Origin: Mycolicibacterium goodii
GTDB taxonomy: Bacteria > Actinomycetota > Actinomycetes > Mycobacteriales > Mycobacteriaceae
Reading direction: 5' to 3'
Assembly: GCF_001187505.1 (NCBI RefSeq)
Contig: NZ_CP012150.1
Location: 2,728,001-2,792,000, forward strand
Length of the DNA: 64,000 nucleotides
Shown: piece by piece, positions 7,712-17,167 of the stretch
Position numbering within the stretch: the first letter of the stretch is position 1
Layout of the letters: each line of letters begins with the position of its first letter
Program-made: the position numbers and the translations under genes
Notes under the pieces: generated by a model
Told to the model about the DNA's origin: nothing
Database searches by the model: none
The model's input: only the letters and a program-made list of their open reading frames with translations

Positions 7712-8917
7712 ATGGCACACGTGCCCGCGAGCGCACCCACCGACGAAATCTGGCTCACCCGCAACGTGCGGGTGCTCTCGGCGGTGTCGTTCCTGCAGGA
7801 CACCGCCAGCGAATTGCTGTACCCGCTGCTGCCGATCTACCTGACGTCGGTGCTGGGCGCCCCCGCCGCGGTGGTCGGCGCCGTCGAGGGCGCGGCCGAA
7901 GGCGCGGCGGCGATGACCAAACTGGCGGCGGGGCCGCTGGGGGACCGGTTCGCCAGACGCCCGCTGATCGCGACGGGTTACGGCATGGCCGCGCTGGGCA
8001 AGCTGATGGTCGCGGCCACCACGGTCGTCGCGGCGGGGTGGGCCGGGGTGCTGGCCGGGCGGGTCGTCGACCGCCTCGGCAAGGGTCTGCGGGGCGCGCC
8101 GCGTGACGCACTGCTGGTCGCCGACATCGACGACGCGGCGCGTGGCCGCGTGTTCGGTTTCCACCGCGCCATGGACACCTTCGGCGCGGTGGTCGGGCCG
8201 CTGCTCGGGCTGGCCGGCTACGTACTGCTCGACCACCAAATCGCGCCGCTGCTGTGGATGGCGGTGGTGCCCGCGGTGCTCAGCGTGGCGCTGGTGTTCT
8301 GGGCGGCCGAGCGCCGCCGCAGCAGGGGGCCTCGGCAGTCGGTGTTCGCCCACGTGCGTGATCTACCCGGCCACTACTGGCGCACCGCGGCGGTGCTGGT
8401 GGCGTTCGGTTTGGTGAATTTTCCCGACGCGCTACTTCTGTTGCGGCTCAACGATATCGGGTTCTCCGTCGCCGAGGTGATCCTGGCATATGTCACCTAC
8501 AACGCGGTGTACGCGCTGGTGAGTTATCCGGCAGGCGTGCTGGCTGACCGGCTCGGGCGGACCACGATGTTCGGCATCGGACTGGTGTTCTTCGCGGTGG
8601 GTTACACCGGGCTCGGGCTCACCACCGACACCGTGGCGGCCTGGCTGCTGATCGGGGTATACGGCCTGTTCACGGGCTGCACCGACGGCGTCGGCAAGGC
8701 GTGGATCTCGTCGCTGGTGGGCGCCGACCTGCAGGGCAGCGCGCAGGGAGTGTTCCAGGGGCTCAGCGGTTTTGCGGTGCTGGCCGCCGGCATCTGGGCC
8801 GGGCTGCTGTGGAACGTGGGGCAGCCCGGGCAGGTGCCCCTGGTGGTCTCCGGCGTCGTCGGCGCGGTGTTCGCGGTGGGCCTGCTCGGGCGCCGGGCCG
8901 TCAGTCGGCGAGCGTGA
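7712..8917 (+). CDS. MFS transporter
   Basis: The protein is 401 aa with about 12 transmembrane segments. Family features are GPLGDRFARRPLIATGYG (motif A, about residue 68), GKGLRGAPRDALLVAD and, in the second half, GVLADRLGRTTMFGIG. The region GRVVDRLGKGLRGAPRDAL is characteristic of a branch found in many actinobacteria and proteobacteria whose substrate is unknown. Start: ATG 7712 has only a weak ribosome site; GTG 7721 is an alternative. The 3' end overlaps the convergent diiron gene by 17 bases. Confidence 0.87.
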   Translation: MAHVPASAPTDEIWLTRNVRVLSAVSFLQDTASELLYPLLPIYLTSVLGAPAAVVGAVEGAAEGAAAMTKLAAGPLGDRFARRPLIATGYGMAALGKLMVAATTVVAAGWAGVLAGRVVDRLGKGLRGAPRDALLVADIDDAARGRVFGFHRAMDTFGAVVGPLLGLAGYVLLDHQIAPLLWMAVVPAVLSVALVFWAAERRRSRGPRQSVFAHVRDLPGHYWRTAAVLVAFGLVNFPDALLLLRLNDIGFSVAEVILAYVTYNAVYALVSYPAGVLADRLGRTTMFGIGLVFFAVGYTGLGLTTDTVAAWLLIGVYGLFTGCTDGVGKAWISSLVGADLQGSAQGVFQGLSGFAVLAAGIWAGLLWNVGQPGQVPLVVSGVVGAVFAVGLLGRRAVSRRA

Positions 8918-10133
8918 ACGGCGGCTCGCCGACCCCGGCGATCGAGAACGTGCCCTGGGCCGTGCGTTCGACGATCCGGGCGTCGACACTGCGCTGCCCG
9001 ATGGTCAAGCGCACCGGGCCGGTGCCCGCGACCATGCCGCCGTCGAGAATCGAGCCCTGCCAGTGGTAGCGACCGTCGATCGGGTCGAGGTGCCCGGTCA
9101 GGCGCACCCGGACCCGGCTGTCGCGGCCCCCGTTGTCGAGCACGGCGAAGCCGTCGTACACGTCGTCTTCGATCGCGGGTTCGACACCGTCGGCGCTCGC
9201 GTCGGTGTCGCGCCGCGCGGCAACGTGGTCCTTCGGCAGGAACCCTGAGCGCCGCCACACCCGTCGGCTGATCCGGCCCATCAGGCCGACCTCCTCGAGG
9301 AACGCCGCCAGCGGGGCGAATCCGGCCACCTGGACCTCGTGCCGGTGGGCGCTGGTGCGGGCGATACGCCGTGCGGCCCGGCCGTCGAGGCCCGCGCGCC
9401 AGTACTGCACCGGATGGCTGAACAGGTGACGGAAGAACAGTCCGCCCGCGCCGTTGAGGTTGCTCACCCACAGGCGCGTGAGCCAGGACATGTCCTGTGT
9501 CCGTTTGCGCAGGCCGTCGCGCGCGAACTGGATGTGGCGCGCCTCCTCGGTGACGTGGATGCGCATGAGCCGCTGTACGAACGGCTGCAGGTCGGGATCG
9601 TCCATCATCTGCCGCTGCAGGGAGTCGAAGATCTCCTCGCCGATCAGTGCGGCCACCCACAGCACCGAGCCGCGGAAGAAGAACGGCAGCGTGTTGATGA
9701 TCATGCGCTGATACAGCCGCGGCCGCACCGGCTTGGCGCCGATGTGCTCGATGGCGCGACCGAACATCACCATGTGCCTGGTCTCGTCGCCGAGTTCGGT
9801 GAGCTGGTAGTGCGTGGCGCGGGCCGTCGGGTCCTGGTGCATCATCTTGCGCAGCAGCGCCTGGTTGAGGATGTTCTCGAACCAGATGCCCGCCGAGAGT
9901 GTGTTGGCCAGTTCCTGACGCGACAGCTCGATCTGCTGTTCTCGGGACATGCTGTCCCACAAAGGCGTTCCGTACAGCGATACCAGCTTCGGCGGGAGGA
10001 AGAACTTGTCGGCGTCCAGCGGGGTGTCCCAGTCGATGTCGACGACCGGCGCGTAGGACTTCTTCACCGAGCCTTTCAGCAGGCGCTCGGCGTACTCATC
10101 GCGGGTGGTGGCAGATCGAACCGAGGTGGTCAC
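8901..10133 (-). CDS. AurF-like diiron oxygenase fused to a DUF4873-like domain
   Basis: The 410-aa protein has an all-helical N-terminal domain (about 40-300) with the carboxylate/His pattern of AurF-type (p-aminobenzoate N-oxygenase) diiron enzymes: QELANTL, ELGDETRHMVMF, LIGEEIFD and VTEEARHIQFARDGL. The E..H spacing supports a dinuclear iron centre. The C-terminal 100 residues (YDGFAVLDNGG, VRVRLTGHLDPIDGRYHWQG) resemble DUF4873, a small beta domain often attached to monooxygenases. The start is GTG 10133, about 12 bases after GAAGGGA. A strong promoter lies upstream on the same strand. The substrate is unknown; an amine N-oxygenase or alkane/fatty-acid oxygenase role is possible. Confidence 0.85.
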   Translation of the reverse strand: MTTSVRSATTRDEYAERLLKGSVKKSYAPVVDIDWDTPLDADKFFLPPKLVSLYGTPLWDSMSREQQIELSRQELANTLSAGIWFENILNQALLRKMMHQDPTARATHYQLTELGDETRHMVMFGRAIEHIGAKPVRPRLYQRMIINTLPFFFRGSVLWVAALIGEEIFDSLQRQMMDDPDLQPFVQRLMRIHVTEEARHIQFARDGLRKRTQDMSWLTRLWVSNLNGAGGLFFRHLFSHPVQYWRAGLDGRAARRIARTSAHRHEVQVAGFAPLAAFLEEVGLMGRISRRVWRRSGFLPKDHVAARRDTDASADGVEPAIEDDVYDGFAVLDNGGRDSRVRVRLTGHLDPIDGRYHWQGSILDGGMVAGTGPVRLTIGQRSVDARIVERTAQGTFSIAGVGEPPFTLAD

Positions 10134-10165
10134 CTTTGACGTCCCTTCGACGGATTCCTGATTTG

Positions 10166-10194
10166 AAACTAGGGTCCTATGAGCATCATGTCAA
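10166..10194 (-). promoter_or_regulatory. Sigma-A-type promoter of the AurF-like gene
   Basis: On the minus strand TTGACA (10189-10194) is followed after exactly 17 bases by TAGTTT (10166-10171). This is a near-consensus housekeeping promoter placed about 33 bases upstream of the GTG start at 10133. Confidence 0.65.
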
Positions 10195-10249
10195 TACCGG
10201 CGGTACCGGGTACTTGGGGTCACGGTGGCGGGATCGCTAGCCTTCGCGT

Positions 10250-10990
10250 GTGCGTCGCATCCACGTCATCGGAATCGGGGCCGGAGATCCGGACTATGTC
10301 ACCGCGCAGGCCGTCACCGCCCTCAACGACACCCAGGTGTTCTTCGCCATGGACAAAGGCGAAACGAAAGACGAACTGGTGGCGCTGCGGCGACTGATCT
10401 GCGACCGCTTCATCACCGAACCGGGCTACCGGTTCGTCGAACTGCCCGACCCCAAGCGGGCCAAGGACGGCGACTACCGCCAGATCGTCGCCGACTGGCA
10501 CCGGGAACGCGCGCGCATCTGGGCACGGGCGATCGAGACCGAACTGGGCCCCGACGGCGTCGGGGCGTTCCTGGCGTGGGGCGATCCGTCGCTGTACGAC
10601 AGCACGCTGCGCATCCTCGAAATGGTCTCGGAACACGTCGAATTCGCCTACGACGTGATTCCCGGCGTCACCGCCATCCAGGCGCTCACGGCGCGGCACC
10701 GCATCCCGCTCAACGACGTCGGCGAACCGGTGCTGATCACCACCGGACGGCGGCTGCGCGAACAGGGCCTGACCGGCACCGCCGTGGTGATGCTCGACGG
10801 GGACTGCTCGTTTGGCACCTGCGATCCGCGCACCCGCATCTGGTGGGGCGCCTATCTGGGCACACCCGACGAACTACTGGTGGCAGGCACCGTCGGCGAG
10901 GTCGCCGACGAGATCGTGCGCATGCGCACCGAGGCCAGAACACGCCACGGCTGGATCATGGACACCTACCTGTTGCGCTCGGCAGACTGA
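10250..10990 (+). CDS. cobF: Precorrin-6A synthase (deacetylating), CobF
   Basis: The protein is 246 aa, the usual CobF length. It has the tetrapyrrole-methylase fold: IHVIGIGAGDPDYVT at the N-terminus, AFLAWGDPSLYDSTLRIL near residue 105 and VIPGVTAIQALTARHRIPL near 140. CobF uses S-adenosylmethionine to methylate C-1 of precorrin-5 with loss of acetate, in aerobic cobalamin synthesis. Translation probably starts at GTG 10250 with no strong ribosome site; a GTG two bases earlier is out of frame. No other cob genes are adjacent. Confidence 0.92.
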   Translation: MRRIHVIGIGAGDPDYVTAQAVTALNDTQVFFAMDKGETKDELVALRRLICDRFITEPGYRFVELPDPKRAKDGDYRQIVADWHRERARIWARAIETELGPDGVGAFLAWGDPSLYDSTLRILEMVSEHVEFAYDVIPGVTAIQALTARHRIPLNDVGEPVLITTGRRLREQGLTGTAVVMLDGDCSFGTCDPRTRIWWGAYLGTPDELLVAGTVGEVADEIVRMRTEARTRHGWIMDTYLLRSAD

Positions 10991-10996
10991 GCGCCC

Positions 10997-11386
10997 ATGA
11001 GCTCATTTCTGCTGCGCGCCGCACTGACCGGATTCGCGCTCTGGGTGGTCACTCTCATCGTGCCGGGGATGAGCTTCGTCGGCGGTGACTCCACCCTCGC
11101 GCGGATCGGCATCATCTTCGTCGTCGCGGTGATCTTCGGGCTGGTGAACGCGATCATCAAGCCGATCGTGCAGATTCTGTCGATCCCGCTCTACATCCTC
11201 ACCCTCGGGCTGTTCCACATCGTGGTCAACGCGTTGATGCTGTGGATCACGTCGTCGATCACCGACCACACCACGCACTGGGGCCTGCACATCGACAGCT
11301 TCTGGTGGACGGCGATCTGGGCGGCCATCGTGCTGTCGATCGTGAGCTGGGTACTGTCCCTGGTCAAGGCGGTCGCGAACGTGTGA
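10997..11386 (+). CDS. Small four-helix membrane protein, phage-holin superfamily IV type
   Basis: The protein is 129 aa with four predicted transmembrane helices separated by short loops, and the family hallmark GLVNAIIKPIVQILSIPLYILTLGLF. This is the widespread bacterial 'mycobacterial 4 TMS phage holin' family (PF04020); despite the name there is no phage context and the function is unknown. It starts 6 bases after the cobF stop, so it may be co-transcribed with cobF. Confidence 0.88.
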   Translation: MSSFLLRAALTGFALWVVTLIVPGMSFVGGDSTLARIGIIFVVAVIFGLVNAIIKPIVQILSIPLYILTLGLFHIVVNALMLWITSSITDHTTHWGLHIDSFWWTAIWAAIVLSIVSWVLSLVKAVANV

Positions 11387-11611
11387 AGTCGTCTGTCCGC
11401 CGCCGACATCGCCGCACGGCTGCCAGACATTCAACCTTTTCCAACGAGTTCGCCCGAGGGTACTTTGAGGTATCACCGGACCGATCGCTGTCGACCATGT
11501 ATGGAACCTGCAACTACGGGCTGAGTTGTCAAGGGGCGGACCAGTGGGCGTCGGCGGCGACGCCGGATGGCCGCTGTATCTGGTTCGGTACGCCCAGTCG
11601 ACGGAAACACC

Positions 11612-12244
11612 GTGACCGCCGAGCGCCGGACACTGATGGACCTCGCCTACGAGGAGCGGTCCGACCTGGCGCGCTACCTGGCCACGCTGACGCCACAGCA
11701 GTGGGACGCGCCGAGCCTGTGTGCCGGATGGACGATCAAAGATGTTGTGGCACATATCGTCAGCTACGAAGATCTTCGCTTCTGGGGTCTGCTGCGACGG
11801 TTCGCCAAGGGGCGCGTCGTTCGCGCCAACGAGGTCGGGGTCGAAGAATTCGCACGCATGACTCCCGACGAGTTGATGGGTTTCCTCAACGAGCACCTGC
11901 GGCCACGAGGGCTTACTGCCGCATTCGGCGGCATGATCGGCCTCGTCGACGGGACCATCCACCACCAGGACATCCGGCGCGCGCTGGGGCACCCACGCGC
12001 CGTGCCCGCAGACCGGCTCACCCGGATACTGCCGCTCATCCCGTCGAACCCGCGCTTGGGCGCCGGCCGACGAATTCGAGGTCTGCGGCTGCGCGCAGTC
12101 GATGTCGACTGGCAGCACGGAACCGGACCAGAAGTCGTCGGCACCGGAGAAGCACTGCTGATGGCCATGTCCGGACGCCGCCAAGTCATCGGTGAACTCG
12201 AGGGCGACGGAGCGGAAATTCTGGCCGAGCGTCTGCGTGACTAG
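11612..12244 (+). CDS. Maleylpyruvate-isomerase-family (DinB-like, mycothiol-dependent) protein
   Basis: The protein is 210 aa. The N-terminal signature SDLARYLATLTPQQWDAPSLCAGW and VVAHIVSYED, followed by TIHHQDIRRALG, is that of the mycothiol-dependent maleylpyruvate isomerase / DinB fold, with three His residues expected to bind a divalent metal. Family members transfer or isomerise using mycothiol, but most have no known substrate. GTG 11612 is taken as start because GACGGA lies 7 bases upstream; ATG 11567 and ATG 11636 are alternatives. The 225 bases before it hold nothing recognisable. Confidence 0.8.
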   Translation: MTAERRTLMDLAYEERSDLARYLATLTPQQWDAPSLCAGWTIKDVVAHIVSYEDLRFWGLLRRFAKGRVVRANEVGVEEFARMTPDELMGFLNEHLRPRGLTAAFGGMIGLVDGTIHHQDIRRALGHPRAVPADRLTRILPLIPSNPRLGAGRRIRGLRLRAVDVDWQHGTGPEVVGTGEALLMAMSGRRQVIGELEGDGAEILAERLRD

Positions 12245-12338
12245 CCGGCGCCTCATCCGTCGGCGACCGGTCGTCAGCACCATGGGTTACCCGCATTGTC
12301 GGTTTCGGGCTGACACACCGGCTGACACACTGGAAGGC

Positions 12339-13232
12339 ATGCCCGAACTCCCCGAGGTCGAAGCGTTGGCCGATCATCTGCGCCGGCATGCGGTCGGCCG
12401 GGTGGTGTCGCGCGTCGACGTGTCCGCGTTGTCGGTGCTCAAGACCTTCGACCCGCCCGTGACCGCGCTGCACGGTGCCACCGTCACCGGCGCGCACCGC
12501 TGGGGCAAGTACCTCGGCATGGAGGTCGAATCCGGCCCGGCGCCGCTGTACCTCATCACGCACCTGTCGCGCGCCGGGTGGCTGCGCTGGTCGGACAAGA
12601 TCTCGCCGACGCCGCTCAAGCCCGGCAAGGGGCCGATCGCCCTACGCGTGCACCTCGCCGCGCCGGCGGCGACATCGGGTACCGCTGAGGCATCGGGCTT
12701 CGACCTCACGGAGGCGGGCACGCAGAAGCGGCTCGCGGTGTGGGTGGTCCGCGACCCGATGGACGTCCCGCAGATCGCGAGCCTGGGTCCCGACGCGTTG
12801 TCCCTCGACTCGACGGCCCTGGCGCAGGTGCTCGCGGGAAACTCGGGGCGCATCAAGACCGTCATCACCGATCAGAAGGTGATCGCGGGCATCGGCAACG
12901 CCTACAGCGACGAGATCCTGCACGTCGCGAAGCTGTCGCCGTTCGCGACCGCGGGCAAGCTCAACGACGCGCAACTCGGCGCCCTGCACGATGCGATGAT
13001 CTCGGTTCTCACCGACGCGGTGAGCCGCTCGGTGGGGCAGCAGGCGGCGACGCTCAAGGGTGAGAAGCGCTCGGGCCTGCGGGTGCACGCCCGCACCGGC
13101 CTGCCGTGCCCGGTGTGCGGGGACACCGTGCGGGAGGTGTCGTTCGCCGACAAGTCTTTTCAGTACTGCCCGACCTGCCAGACCGGCGGCAAGGTGCTCG
13201 CCGACCGCAGGATGTCGCGGCTGCTGAAGTAG
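12339..13232 (+). CDS. Fpg/Nei-family DNA glycosylase (Rv0944 counterpart, full length)
   Basis: The protein is 297 aa and begins MPELPEVEALADHLRR; Pro2 and Glu3 are the catalytic residues of formamidopyrimidine/endonuclease VIII glycosylases once Met is removed. The helix-two-turn-helix region (VIAGIGNAYSDEILHVAKLSPF) and the C-terminal zinc finger (CPVC, then CPTC) are both present, so all active parts are there. The enzyme should excise oxidised bases and cut the abasic strand. In M. tuberculosis the gene at this position is, from memory, annotated as a short N-terminally truncated protein, so the full-length form here is notable. The start has AAGG only one base before ATG. Confidence 0.9.
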   Translation: MPELPEVEALADHLRRHAVGRVVSRVDVSALSVLKTFDPPVTALHGATVTGAHRWGKYLGMEVESGPAPLYLITHLSRAGWLRWSDKISPTPLKPGKGPIALRVHLAAPAATSGTAEASGFDLTEAGTQKRLAVWVVRDPMDVPQIASLGPDALSLDSTALAQVLAGNSGRIKTVITDQKVIAGIGNAYSDEILHVAKLSPFATAGKLNDAQLGALHDAMISVLTDAVSRSVGQQAATLKGEKRSGLRVHARTGLPCPVCGDTVREVSFADKSFQYCPTCQTGGKVLADRRMSRLLK

Positions 13233-13276
13233 CTGGCGAATTCTCCGCAGTTGTCTAACCCGGTTATCCTGCTGCG

Positions 13277-14026
13277 GTGACCCGTCAGAAGATCCTCATC
13301 ACCGGTGCCAGCTCCGGTCTCGGTGCCGGTATGGCACGTCAATTCGCGGCCCGGGGTCGCCATCTGGCGCTGTGCGCGCGCCGCACCGACCGGCTCGAGG
13401 AGCTCAGGGCCGAACTGGCCGACCGGCATCCCTACATCAAGGTGGCCGTCGCGGCGTTGGACGTCAACGACCACGAGGCCGTGCCCCGGGTGTTCGGTGA
13501 GCTGTCCGAGGAACTGGGCGGTATCGACCGCGTGATCGTCAACGCGGGTATCGGCAAGGGCTGGCCGCTGGGCGAGGGCAAGCCGTGGGCCAACAAGGCC
13601 ACGCTGGAGACCAATCTGGTCGCCGGTCTGGTGCAGATCGAGACGGCCCTGGAGATGTTCAAGAAGGCCGGAAGCGGGCACCTCGTGCTCATTTCCTCGG
13701 TGCTCGGCAACACCGGCGTTCCCGGTGGTAAAGCCGCCTACTGCGCCAGCAAGGCCGGGATGACGTCGCTGGGTGAGTCGCTGCGCGCCGAGTACGACAA
13801 GGGCCCGATCCGGGTCACGGTCATCGAACCCGGGTACATCGAATCCGAGATGACCGCCAGGGCCGGCTCGACGATGCTCATGGTGGACAACGAGACCGGC
13901 GTGCGGGCCATGGTCGAGGCCATCGAGAGGGAGAAGGGCCGCGCCGTCGTGCCGCGCTGGCCGTGGGCTCCGCTGACCCAGGTGATGCGGCTGCTGCCGC
14001 CGAAGTACACCAAGCGTTTCGCGTAG
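13277..14026 (+). CDS. Short-chain dehydrogenase/reductase (Rv0945-like)
   Basis: The protein is 249 aa, a classical SDR. It shows the TGASSGLGAG nucleotide-binding motif at the N-terminus, VIVNAG near residue 90, and the catalytic Ser (LISSVLG) and Tyr-x3-Lys (AAYCASKAG). The substrate is unknown. The start is GTG 13277. It lies 44 bases downstream of the glycosylase gene on the same strand, the same order as Rv0944-Rv0945. Confidence 0.9.
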   Translation: MTRQKILITGASSGLGAGMARQFAARGRHLALCARRTDRLEELRAELADRHPYIKVAVAALDVNDHEAVPRVFGELSEELGGIDRVIVNAGIGKGWPLGEGKPWANKATLETNLVAGLVQIETALEMFKKAGSGHLVLISSVLGNTGVPGGKAAYCASKAGMTSLGESLRAEYDKGPIRVTVIEPGYIESEMTARAGSTMLMVDNETGVRAMVEAIEREKGRAVVPRWPWAPLTQVMRLLPPKYTKRFA

Positions 14027-14109
14027 TCCGGCCTGGTCCGGCCCCGATTCGGGGTGAGTTCGCCGGACGGGTTGTTTTGACGCGTGTGGAGGCTGGGTAG
14101 ACCTCATAC

Positions 14110-14526
14110 ATGACCTCAAAAACGCTTACCTCGATGATTTTTGCAGGCGCGGCGGCAGGGGCCCTGGCCTTTGCTCCGATGGCGATGGCTGAGCCGGCCC
14201 CGGCCCCGCCGCCGTGCGTCAACGCCGACGGCACGCCGTGTGCCGACATGGGCACGGCCGGTCCGGGCGGCGCCACGGGCGCGATTCCCGGTGGTCCCGG
14301 CGGCACGGCAGGCCCCGGTGGCGCCAGCGGCGTGATTCCGGGTGGCCCGGGCGGTGCCGCGGGTCCCGGCGGCGCGACCGGGTCGATTCCCGGTGGTCCC
14401 GGCGGCACGGCAGGGCCCGGTGGCGCCAGCGGCGTGATTCCGGGTGGCCCGGGCGGCACCGCCGGACCGGGTGGCGCCAGTGGCTGCATCCCGAACGTCG
14501 GGTGCGCCACCATTCCGGCCCCGTAA
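14110..14526 (+). CDS. Exported Gly/Pro-rich tandem-repeat protein
   Basis: The protein is 138 aa. A signal peptide (MTSKTLTS, hydrophobic Ala/Gly core, cleavage near MAMAEPA) is followed by a short Pro-rich segment with cysteines (PPPCVNADGTPC). Then come four 17-residue repeats (AGPGGATGAIPGGPGGT and variants, residues 50-117) and a partial fifth. It ends with CIPNVGC, so a second Cys pair flanks the repeat block. This low-complexity, collagen-like composition suggests an extended cell-wall or secreted protein. No enzymatic motif is seen. Confidence 0.82.
   Translation: MTSKTLTSMIFAGAAAGALAFAPMAMAEPAPAPPPCVNADGTPCADMGTAGPGGATGAIPGGPGGTAGPGGASGVIPGGPGGAAGPGGATGSIPGGPGGTAGPGGASGVIPGGPGGTAGPGGASGCIPNVGCATIPAP
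14257..14493 (+). repeat. 51-bp in-frame tandem repeat, 4 copies plus a partial copy
   Basis: Four units of 51 bases (14257-14460) and a partial unit to 14493 encode AGPGGxxGxIPGGPGGx. Alternate units are more alike (1 with 3, 2 with 4), suggesting duplication of a 102-base block. The unit length keeps frame, so copy number may vary between strains. Confidence 0.9.
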
Positions 14527-14578
14527 CGGTTCGACCAGCCCGTACTTCTCGGGTGTCCAGACAATTCGATAGGTCATG

Positions 14579-14609
14579 TTGACGGATTGTTGGGTTTTCC
14601 CAATAATGT
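14579..14609 (+). promoter_or_regulatory. Promoter with operator inside the spacer, XRE gene
   Basis: TTGACG (14579-14584) and TAATGT (14604-14609; AATAAT is an overlapping alternative) flank a perfect inverted repeat TTGGG-TTTT-CCCAA (14590-14603). An inverted repeat inside the spacer is the usual place for a repressor site. The -10 ends 5 bases before ATG 14615, so the transcript is probably leaderless. Autoregulation by the encoded XRE protein is inferred. Confidence 0.55.
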
Positions 14610-14614
14610 GTTGC

Positions 14615-14905
14615 ATGAGTCCGGTGAGGCGTGGGGAAACTCTCCCCATCTACAACCGCATCGCAGTGCTACGCGCTGAGCGGAACATGAGCCGAGCGGA
14701 GCTTGCGGGCCTGATCAACGTCAACCCGCAGACGGTCGGAGCGCTGGAACGAGGCGATCACTATCCCAGCCTCGATCTGGCGTTCCGCGTCTGCGACGTC
14801 TTCGGCCTGCCGGTGGAGGCGGTGTTCTCACGCACCGCCTTCACTCCGCTTTCCACCGAGCTCTATCGGAGAACTGGTCAACCGGAAGGAAGTGCTGATG
14901 ACTAG
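14615..14905 (+). CDS. XRE-family helix-turn-helix regulator
   Basis: The 96-aa protein has a Cro/CI-type HTH: RIAVLRAERNMSRAELAGLINVNPQTVGALERGDHYPSLDLAFRVCDVFGLPVEAVF. This is the short type that typically pairs with a membrane protein gene. ATG 14615 is preferred over the upstream ATG 14576, because the latter would add a hydrophobic Cys-rich sequence lying within the promoter. It overlaps the following membrane protein gene by 8 bases, so the two form a translationally coupled pair. Confidence 0.85.
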   Translation: MSPVRRGETLPIYNRIAVLRAERNMSRAELAGLINVNPQTVGALERGDHYPSLDLAFRVCDVFGLPVEAVFSRTAFTPLSTELYRRTGQPEGSADD

Positions 14906-15461
14906 ATCGACGCGCACCACTCCGAAACCCACCCTCATCGACCGGTATCAGGACCACCGGACCCGCCGATTCCTCAAACACCAGAACACATACGCGAATT
15001 CGCTTCCCGGCTGGCGCACCCAAGGTCGGCGTCGTCTGTTGGTCGGGGTGCTGGCAAGCGCGCTCGCACTGATGGTCCTCACAAGTGTGATGTGCGCCTT
15101 GGGTTTCCGTCAGGCCGCATTGCTGTGGCTGCCCGCCTGTGCGGTGTTCTTCCCGGTGTGGGTCGTCCTGCAGATCGTACTCGGACGCCAAAGCGACGCT
15201 CCGACAGCCACGCTCGACGAATACGAGGTGGCGCAACGCAACAGCGCCAGGTCCATCGGGCTGACGGTTGTCCAGTCCCTGATGCTGGTGCCGATCTTCT
15301 TCCTGATCATCGTGTCGACGAACCTGACCGATGCCGACGCCGAAACCATCCGCGACCTGACTTACGCAGGTGCGCTGATGGCTTTGGCGGCGTTGATGAT
15401 CGGCAGTTGCCTGCCCGCGATGATCCTGGGCTGGACCAGGCGCTCGGACACCGAGGCCTGA
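14898..15461 (+). CDS. Four-helix membrane protein coupled to the XRE regulator
   Basis: The protein is 187 aa. After a basic N-terminus of about 45 residues (RTRRFLKHQNTYANS) there are two hydrophobic pairs (about 52-95 and 125-180), predicting four transmembrane helices. ATG 14898 is chosen over GTG 14892 because AAGGA lies 7 bases upstream. No domain is recognised; similar XRE/membrane pairs are common but poorly described. It converges with pgi, with only 6 bases between stops. Confidence 0.75.
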   Translation: MTRSTRTTPKPTLIDRYQDHRTRRFLKHQNTYANSLPGWRTQGRRRLLVGVLASALALMVLTSVMCALGFRQAALLWLPACAVFFPVWVVLQIVLGRQSDAPTATLDEYEVAQRNSARSIGLTVVQSLMLVPIFFLIIVSTNLTDADAETIRDLTYAGALMALAALMIGSCLPAMILGWTRRSDTEA

Positions 15462-15467
15462 ACCTGG

Positions 15468-17117
<1,650 letters not shown>

Positions 17118-17167
17118 TGTGTCGACCTTAGTGCGGTGATCGTGTCGAAGGTGTACATGATGGATGT

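Noticed and set aside
10134..10249. A KstR-like site before the AurF-like gene
   Set aside because: The region has a near-consensus promoter but no TnnAACnnGTTnnA match.
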